Positions 57,101-64,000 of a DNA stretch of 64,000 bases are shown here, one piece after another. Origin of the DNA: Nemertoderma westbladi. Lineage: Eukaryota > Xenacoelomorpha > Nemertodermatida > Nemertodermatidae. Position 1 is the first letter of the stretch; each line of letters opens with the position of its first letter. Location of the stretch: the NCBI GenBank assembly GCA_032718475.1, contig JAUCBJ010004935.1:1-64000 (forward strand), written 5' to 3'. Below the pieces are notes generated by a model. It saw nothing but the letters and a program-made list of their open reading frames with translations, did no database searches and had not been told where the DNA came from. Both the position numbers and the translations under genes were made by a program.

Positions 57101-58358
57101 GCTGTGTTTGATACATTGCTTTAGCTGAAGAATTAGCCGTAAGGCGTCGATGGAGTTGCGCGATTCTTTTTTCCGCCAAAGGTCTGTTATTGATGAACTT
57201 CGGTTCTCTCTTGCGAAAAGGTAAACCGACTTCATACCTGCCTTGATCTTTGAGGAAACGTGTAGTTGTCTCTTGGATCTGCTTGGCCCTTTCCTCTTCC
57301 ACCGATAAGGCTTTATCGTAGGAATTGGGCTCTACCGCCTCTTGCGTAAAGAATCGTACAGCATGTTCATCTCGAGTCTTGGCATTGCAACGCTCAATGA
57401 CGTCATTTAACTCGTCGTTATAAGCTTCTCGTTCAGATGGATAGAGAAGTTGACATAAGTTAACTTGGTTTTGCCAAGCCTCGTTTTCCTTAAGGAGATC
57501 GATGGTATTCTCCTCATCAAAAAGCTGGTGAATGTCGTCGTTATCTGAGGAGTATGGAGTTCCCTCAGTTAAATCGTCTCCCTCACTAGTATCATCTTCC
57601 CATTCACTCACCTGGCAGACTCTCTCTTGCGGTAGTCTTTCTCTGAGTGTTCTACGGGAAGGGCCAGTAAAGTACCAACCTACTCTAGTTCTTACCGCAT
57701 AGGTCTGTAGGGGCTGCGGTTGAGCAGGCCGTTTCTCTAATGTCTCCAGCGCCTCATGCGCGTTTTGGCCGATGAGTATTTGCACTCCAGGATAATCAGT
57801 CTGGAATCGAGGTATGTTAAGATGTTGGATGCTCTCATCCTCGTCCCAATTATAAAGGTCTGCTTGAGTAGTAGCGAAGTTCTTTATAGCCACCATTTTC
57901 ACTGACCTTATGCTATATTCTCCTAGTTCGTCCTGGGGGGTGGACAACGCTCCTACATAATAATCCGCTGTTATTGTAGATTTCCAAACTTGCATAATTC
58001 CTGACATGTTTAGCTTAGTTCGGAACTTGGGTTGTCCATCGAATATGTCTTCGGCTAGTTCTTTATCAATGAATGTTCCTGTGCTGCCGGAGTCCAGGAG
58101 GGCGTTCACTACATAACTCCGTTTAGGTCCGTGAACCCTTACCTGCACCACAGGAAACTCTCGGATCCCTACATTGGAAGATGGCTCTTTCCAAGATGGT
58201 TGTCGTTCAGAAGTAGTTAGAGTGAAGTCGCTGTCTGTATCCTTTTCATATGTGAGTGCTCGATACACGGCGGTATTTATCATATAACAGGATTCGTTTT
58301 CGTCGGAGAACTCGTCCGTATAGAATCCTTCCATCTCAGATTGATCAGTGTCGTTCAC
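54195..58358 (-). pseudogene. BEL Pol: protease, RT, RNase H, partial integrase
   Basis: The frame starts 44 bases after the gag stop in another register; an in-frame stop lies just upstream, so Gag and Pol do not overlap. Possible starts are GTG 58358 or ATG 58334. Protease: LLDSGSTGTFID (about 58100). RT: VRVVFDGSALYMGQSLN (about 56975), ASDIEGMFLQV (about 56855) and IYMDDNLKS (about 56610, YMDD box). RNase H: LHVFGDASDMGIG (about 56080). Integrase: HAGRERV with CIPCRKAF, GVDLFGPIEV (about 54750), RSDKGTNFIGANNEI (about 54560) and WERLIRSVK (about 54400). A one-base frameshift lies near 55005. The integrase C-terminus is missing after 54195. Acts in element replication inside the particle. 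Confidence 0.87.
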
Positions 58359-58402
58359 ATCACTGAATTGGACATGTAGTTCGGAATCACTTACCTGATT
58401 TA

Positions 58403-61400
58403 TTACCTATTTCGCTCGAATTCAGCGTGCAACAAGATATGATGTTTCGCACCACACTTTGCACACCTTATGTCAGAGAAACAGGTTCGCCGTTGGTGTC
58501 CTTGTCTGAGGCAATTATAACATAACCGCTTATCCCACATGACTTCTCGTCTCTCCGATAATGATTTCTTCAGGAATTCATCACACATATTCAAACGGTG
58601 GGTCCCGTCGCACAGCGCACATTTCGGTTTGATGTTACTTACCTTATTTTGGGTAACATTGTGTACACTTGCTTTTTCTTCGGGCTTTCTCACCTGAATT
58701 CTCTTGGGAGACGTAGGAGGAGTTTTTCTTACCTGTTCTCTCCTGTCATTTGTTCGAGACTTGAATTTACTTACCTGAGCTGTAGGCATTTTATTCACGT
58801 AATAAGATCTATCAGTGTCTTTCCCGCTATCTTCTCCTTGAGAAGTCTGGCTTTCGCCGTCGTCTGTATAACACACTGGTGTTACCTTTCTCCTAGAGAC
58901 GGGTTTTTCACTTACCTTGTTTTCCGGTGTCTTCTCTCTGGACAGTTTCAGGAGCTGTAATTTCACTTCTCCATCTAGGAATGACATGAGATCAGCCATG
59001 GTAGGGTCTCGTCGTTGTTGTTCCATCATATATAACACTTTCTTATCCCAGCGTGTACCTACTCCACCCTTCGGTAAAGTAGAAGCCACTGCTCTAATAA
59101 CCATAGCATTCTGATACTCATGAGACTTACCTAGCCAATCTAATTGTCTACAGATCTCCGGAATCTCATCGGAAAACTCTATAATTCCGCTGCTAATAAA
59201 CTTTCGGGGCGCTACTAACTTTGCATACAAATACCCAGCGATGTTATTCCTATTACCATACCTGATGTTTAGTGTATCCCAAACTTGTCTTAATCCGTCT
59301 GGATGTCCAATAAACTTTAACGCCATTAACTTGGGAGATCCTTCCAAGCACTCGATGAGGTATCTAAGTTTTTCTCCATTAGATAGTACAGAGTTCTGTA
59401 TGTTATCTTTGTAATATTCATTAAAAGGTAACCATTTCATCTCATCTCCATTGAACTTGACGATCTCTCCCACCTTTACTGCTTGCCGGGCTTCGGTTCT
59501 AGCCATTTGACGCGTAAAACTTTCTTGGGCCATCGTGTTATTTAATATCGAGTTATCGGTATATAAATTTCTCGGATTATGATCAGGTCTATAGGGAATG
59601 TCATTATCAACAGGTCTATAATTACCCTTAATAGGGTTCACTATAGGAGTTTCTACTTTGCTAGCAGTATAGATGCGTGTAGGCTCCACACCTTGCGCAT
59701 GAGATACTTCAGACCTAACAGGTTGACACATTGTTACAGGGGGTGGTGGTATACCCCTTTGTGTATTTACTAATTTATCGCGTTCTAGCGCGATACTTTG
59801 CTGCACTTCTTGCAACTCCAGTCTACTTTCCCTTACTGTGCCCTTGAATTGCTGAACAGTCTCTTGCATCTGCCCGAGCAGGAGATCCATCCCCCGCCGT
59901 CTCTCATCCACCCATTCGACCGCCGAAGCGGGAGTCGCCAACGTTGTAGCGGGCGGACGAGGGACAACGGGCGACAAATTATGAATATTTCGCTCGGGGT
60001 CCAGGACCTGAACTGTCTCCTGGGCAGTTCTACGGGGCACAGGTAGCTTAGTGCTATGCAGAGGGAATTTAGAGGTAACTTCAGGGAGTACAGGTGTGTC
60101 TATCACCGAAGGGGTGATTTCGAGAACAGGCCTAATTATTTCAGGCTCATCTACTATAGTAGGGAGTCTTTCTATTTTAATTATTTGGTCTGTGGGTTCT
60201 GTACTGCCTAAGTTGGTGTTATTTAGTTGCCTTCTAACAGCTGGAGGCAAATCAGGCAATTTCTGACGGTGGAATGTTCTTTTACGTCTGCTTAGACGAG
60301 ATCTATTTCCTTTGCCTTCAGTATCGGTGGTATCGCCTTCCTCAGATGATGTATAACCTTGTCTTTTGGGAGTAGATCGATTCATCATCTGCATATTGCT
60401 AGCTGTTAACTGTTTATTTATGCAGTCTTGATTCTCTTGAAGATTTTCCAACTCCAGTTGGGTGATCTCTTCAGCCGCTCTCCGTTCTGCTTCCGCCACC
60501 GCTGCCGCTTTTGCCTCTGCCACTGCCGCTTTTGCCTTTGCCTCGGCTTCTGCTGCTGCCGCTTTTGCCTTTGCCTCGGCTTCTGCTGCTGCCGCTTTTG
60601 CCTCTGCCACTGCTTCTGCTAAGGTCGCTTTTCTTTCTGCCTCTGCCACGGCTGCTATCTTTCTGTCTTCTATACGTTTTTTCCTTACTTGTTCTTCCTT
60701 TTCTCTAGCGATGCGGAGTTGTTCATCGAATTTAGCTTGATTCGCCGCTAACCTATCTACATCTATTGCATCCAACACACGCTGGGCTCCTTCACTATTA
60801 GGGCTAAGTCCCTCTAACCTTCTCCTCAACTCGTCATCACCTAAAAAACGTTGATAGTCTGACAGATAGATGTCAATGGCATCCCTCTTATGCGGTTTCT
60901 CTGCCGTCGCTTCACTTTCCACTTGGGAAAAAGTAGCGTCTGTTGATTCTCCATGGGTTGAGCGCTCCTCCAGCTGAGCTTTCCACTGAGCTGTTCCTTG
61001 AACCTGGAGACTCACCCTTTGAAACCAAGTCTTTACGGCCACTTGCAACGACGTGTCTTGCCTTCGTTTAGAAGCCTCCTCAAAGGCCGATAATATTAAC
61101 CTGATTCGTAGAATTCTTTCTCTAACTTGATAAAGCAGTTGTCCCTGCTCTTGAGGTCCTTGTGGTTGTTGAAACAGTTGTCCTTTTACTCGCTCCATAG
61201 AGCTGAAGAATCCCTGTGCGTATCCGGCTGCGGACCTCTTCCACACAGCTGGATCGATGGTTTCCTTGGCTACTCCCATCCGGTGTATGTCTTCCCAGGC
61301 AGCTTCTGATAAATCAAACGGGAGTCCGGGTCCGGGGAAGTTCCATTGCGACTCGACCATGGACTTCAGTTCTTCCCTTGTGTATCCAGCATAACTATCT

Positions 61401-61834
61401 CTAGTTGAACGCTGGCTTCTCGCCCAATCGATCTGGTGTTCTTCCACAGCGATCAATAACCTAGTGAGTACGGCTGCAGGAAGGATGAGAAGGGGATCCG
61501 AATAAACCGCATCCATCATCTTTGCTCCGCGTTCTGGTGTCAGTTCTACAGTATCCTCACTACTGGAGCTGTTGGGCCGTTGAGAAGTAAGTTCTTGGCT
61601 CGCGGGTTGTTGCTGTTCCGCTGCTTCTTGGTCCCGCTTGACCTGAGCTCGAGTGCCTATGATAGACCTACGATGTTGGACCAGCCTAGGTTCTGTTATT
61701 ACTACTGGAGGGATGACCTTCCTCACAGTGGGAGGTGAACTGAACTTACGACTAGACGGTTCTACGCCTCTATCTGAGTCGCAGATAGTTACATCTAATA
61801 AACTGTCTGACAGGTTCTGCTTAGTATCAGACAT
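58403..61834 (-). CDS. BEL/Pao Gag, intact, 1143 residues
   Basis: ATG at 61834, stop at 58403, no interruption. An acidic/Ser-rich N-terminus is followed by a long Ala/Glu/Lys coiled coil (about residues 350-480) built partly of 33-bp repeats (AEAKAKAA). A Pro-rich middle and a DUF1759-type capsid region (about residues 790-960: VGEIVKFNGDEMKWLPF, IRYGNRNNIAGYLY) follow. The C-terminus has three Cys/His modules (about residues 1072-1138: CALCDGTHRLNMC, CYNCLRQGHQRRTC, CAKCGAKHHILLH), the BEL nucleocapsid set. Forms the particle and packages RNA. The region before the Cys modules carries six or more in-frame (C/A)AGGT(A/G)AG words, which look like splice donors. Confidence 0.9.
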   Translation of the reverse strand: MSDTKQNLSDSLLDVTICDSDRGVEPSSRKFSSPPTVRKVIPPVVITEPRLVQHRRSIIGTRAQVKRDQEAAEQQQPASQELTSQRPNSSSSEDTVELTPERGAKMMDAVYSDPLLILPAAVLTRLLIAVEEHQIDWARSQRSTRDSYAGYTREELKSMVESQWNFPGPGLPFDLSEAAWEDIHRMGVAKETIDPAVWKRSAAGYAQGFFSSMERVKGQLFQQPQGPQEQGQLLYQVRERILRIRLILSAFEEASKRRQDTSLQVAVKTWFQRVSLQVQGTAQWKAQLEERSTHGESTDATFSQVESEATAEKPHKRDAIDIYLSDYQRFLGDDELRRRLEGLSPNSEGAQRVLDAIDVDRLAANQAKFDEQLRIAREKEEQVRKKRIEDRKIAAVAEAERKATLAEAVAEAKAAAAEAEAKAKAAAAEAEAKAKAAVAEAKAAAVAEAERRAAEEITQLELENLQENQDCINKQLTASNMQMMNRSTPKRQGYTSSEEGDTTDTEGKGNRSRLSRRKRTFHRQKLPDLPPAVRRQLNNTNLGSTEPTDQIIKIERLPTIVDEPEIIRPVLEITPSVIDTPVLPEVTSKFPLHSTKLPVPRRTAQETVQVLDPERNIHNLSPVVPRPPATTLATPASAVEWVDERRRGMDLLLGQMQETVQQFKGTVRESRLELQEVQQSIALERDKLVNTQRGIPPPPVTMCQPVRSEVSHAQGVEPTRIYTASKVETPIVNPIKGNYRPVDNDIPYRPDHNPRNLYTDNSILNNTMAQESFTRQMARTEARQAVKVGEIVKFNGDEMKWLPFNEYYKDNIQNSVLSNGEKLRYLIECLEGSPKLMALKFIGHPDGLRQVWDTLNIRYGNRNNIAGYLYAKLVAPRKFISSGIIEFSDEIPEICRQLDWLGKSHEYQNAMVIRAVASTLPKGGVGTRWDKKVLYMMEQQRRDPTMADLMSFLDGEVKLQLLKLSREKTPENKVSEKPVSRRKVTPVCYTDDGESQTSQGEDSGKDTDRSYYVNKMPTAQVSKFKSRTNDRREQVRKTPPTSPKRIQVRKPEEKASVHNVTQNKVSNIKPKCALCDGTHRLNMCDEFLKKSLSERREVMWDKRLCYNCLRQGHQRRTCFSDIRCAKCGAKHHILLHAEFERNR

Positions 61835-63149
61835 GTTTATGTGTACAGTTGAATGTCTACTGCTGTATTACAGTCTGAGCAAGTCTAGTAATTCAGTATT
61901 AACTGCTAGCCTAGTAATTAATTACCGATACTGCTACTCAGTGTAGCGTGATATATATATAATATATTAGAATACCGGTATACTTATAGTATATATAACT
62001 ATATAAGTATTATTACAGACTAGGTTTATCACAGAATACCGGTATAATTTTAGCACAAATATATATAAATATATAATAGGCCTATCGGGAATACCGGTAT
62101 ACAGCTTACAGTTTGTAGTATATATAATTCTGGAATAGAATTAATTACAAGTACCGGTATAATTTCAGCCTAGATTTATAGAAATAAAGATAATAGGCCT
62201 ATCGTAAATACCGGTATATCAATTATTTTAAATAATTGAATTTCTGAATTTTAGGGTTACTTGGTTACTTTACTTACTTTATTACCGTTATTTGAGCAGT
62301 AGTCCAACTGATATTGAGACCTAATGGTTGTATGGTAGGCCTACTATTTATAAATCGTTAGATTTGATTTATAATATATATATACCCGTTTTAATGGGTT
62401 TTGTCAATGTTTGAAATAAATGTTATTATTTCTGGGGGTAATCACTACACAAAGCGGTACGCTTTCAGTGAAGTGTTACTTATAGGACACTAAAACAAAT
62501 AATGCTAATTTACCTAAGTTACTTAATACTACAAATTACGTACAATTCGGGTGAGATTACAATCTCTAAATAAACACAAAAATTTACAAAAACACAAAAT
62601 ACGAATTTTCAGGGTAATTTTACAAGAAGTCTACAAACCAGCCTAACAAAGGGTTAGAAATCTGGTTATTACAACGGACAGGGTACTACGGTATTTGAAA
62701 ATAATAAGTAGTAGTAAATACACTGCGTTGTCCAGATAGGAAAATACCACCGCCTGACGACCTATAGCCGTATCGCTATAGGTTCTACGTTATGTATCAC
62801 GGAGTGTTCCTACCTAGAAGTTAATAGAGCTAATCGAACGTGCCTATCAACCACTTTACAACACAAATATAATGCCTACACTAATTACTTTCGGAAAGCA
62901 CTGTACACTAAACCCTAAATTAGGTACGAGTACTTGTACAACAGATAATCAGTAGTTAAATATACTTGAACAGCTAAAAGAACCACGGCATCTGCTGGAG
63001 TGACCGGTGCACAAAATCACCAGTCTTTACCTACGCCAAGCAGCCCGTGTAGTACCGGGGTTAATTTAACTATAGCGGTATGTATAACAAACACAATTAT
63101 TGTAGGAACAAACTTGGGGAATGAATGTTGCGAATAATCGCATAAACTC

Positions 63150-63725
63150 TGAATAATAAATATTACGCTACGCGTACAAACTACTCAAACAAAATGCAGA
63201 CCAAATACCGACAGACTACTATCAAGCCTAAACAAACTACGGTATATGCAGACTCCGAAATGATTAGGTAGTATGCGTTCTAACCCAGTAGTACGACTTA
63301 TTCTTTAATTGGGGGTTTACCTTACAGCATTGGCTGCCCCTACTTCCTAACCGTTCTTTATCGGACAAGGGCTCTACACACACTACAATCCGTTCAGACC
63401 TAATAACAGCCAGACAACTATCCAGCCTACAAATTATCTAAATAAATATTATACGCTACCCGTACAGACTTACACAAACAAAGTACAGACTAAACGATGG
63501 CAGACTACTCTCAAGCCTAAATAAACTACAGGACATGCAGACTCCGAAATGATTAGGTAGTATGCGTTCTAACCCAGTAGTACGACTTATTCTTTAGTTG
63601 GGGGTTTACCTTACAGCATTTGCTGCCCCTACTTCCTAACCGTTCTTTATCGGACAGGTGATCTACACACACTGCAATCCGTTCAGACCTAACAGCAATC
63701 AGACAACAGCTCAGCCTACAAATTG
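63150..63725. repeat. two 289-bp direct repeats
   Basis: GCAGACTCCGAAATGATTAG occurs at 63248 and 63537 and the flanking 280 bp match well (start near 63150 and 63437). Lies in the leader/LTR of the third BEL. Repeated promoter or U3 segments are a known feature of some LTRs; the role here is inferred. Confidence 0.9.
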
Positions 63726-63901
63726 TCTGTACAATCTGATCAGGCTTACACGCCTTCTGTTCAATACTGGCCTACAAATAAAATAAAACTGACAGAAATA
63801 AGTAAGCTCCAAAAGAAACAAGGGGTGTACAGTCCCTAATCTCTTAAACAGCCTACCGGTATACAACAATCAAATCGAATAATACTAATGTACTTATACG
63901 G

Positions 63902-64000
63902 GAAGTACCGGTTAGGACAGTTAGGCCTACGGACCTACAGAAGTACCGGTTCTGGCAGTTGGACCTACGGACCTACGGCAGTACCGGTTCTGGCAGTTGG
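63902..64000. repeat. 38-bp tandem repeat at window edge
   Basis: About two and a half units containing AGTACCGGTTCTGGCAGTTGG and ACCTACGGACCTACGG. Continues beyond the window. Confidence 0.85.

Larger units (their letters stand above)
54195..64000 (-). mobile_element. third BEL/Pao element, minus strand, 3'-truncated
   Basis: Gag (61834-58403) and Pol (58358-54195) in the usual order, preceded by a 2.2-kb leader/LTR region that reaches the window end. Integrase is cut at 54195 by the junction with RTE copy 2, so the 3' LTR is missing here. Gag is open and Pol has a single frameshift, so it looks younger than the inner BEL. Both share the same Gag plan (acidic N-terminus, Ala-rich coiled coil, DUF1759-type capsid, three Cys/His modules). 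Confidence 0.85.
61835..64000 (-). other. leader and probable 5' LTR of third BEL
   Basis: Non-coding. Border between leader and LTR cannot be fixed because the second LTR is not in the window. 61960-62220 has five AATACCGGTATA-type palindromic words in AT-rich DNA. Two long direct repeats and a short one follow near the window end. Confidence 0.55.

Overview
The window is repeat-rich animal nuclear DNA, probably from a marine invertebrate. It has long simple repeats, tRNA-derived SINEs, Ty3-like, BEL/Pao and RTE-type retroelements and MITE-like DNA transposons. I see no host gene, operon, rRNA or prokaryotic feature; nearly every long reading frame belongs to a retrotransposon. The exact phylum cannot be read from the sequence.

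Layout. 1-2580 holds a GT microsatellite, a small satellite, an AT-rich MITE and a SINE. 2884-9764 is a broken Ty3-like pol (RT, RNase H, integrase), split at 3763/7548 by an RTE LINE with a 70-bp target duplication. From 9978 to about 41185 runs a non-LTR element (endonuclease plus RT) broken up by a deep nest. Inside it at 11237-38565 sits a BEL/Pao element (outer BEL, duplication CTTCA) with Gag and protease but no RT or integrase. Inside that lies a reverse-oriented LTR of a related family (about 32623-33052), and inside or beside that LTR a second, 19.5-kb BEL/Pao element (inner BEL, 13116-32617, duplication ATAAA). The 5' LTR of the inner BEL carries a 1123-bp fold-back transposon flanked by TTAA; the 3' LTR preserves the empty site. 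The LINE RT is also cut by a MITE and by a SINE (duplication ATTGAT).

41187-52300 is mostly non-coding: a BEL RT fragment, a 68-bp minisatellite, a 781-bp MITE, an RTE tail, a tRNA-like sequence, palindromes, and two inverted arrays of a 15-bp repeat flanking an AT-rich element. 52308-54170 is a second copy of the RTE family. 54195-64000 is a third BEL/Pao element on the minus strand with an intact 1143-residue Gag, a nearly intact Pol cut off in integrase, and a repeat-rich leader/LTR reaching the window edge.

The most unusual material is the inner BEL. It carries a third large reading frame (26218-29919) after integrase, with three zinc-knuckle-like modules and an RG-rich end. It also carries at least eleven copies of a 20-bp near-palindrome (consensus GGAAGACTYGYGAGYCTWYC) spread through Gag, Pol, the third frame and non-coding DNA in more than one reading frame, and three similar hairpins just before Gag.
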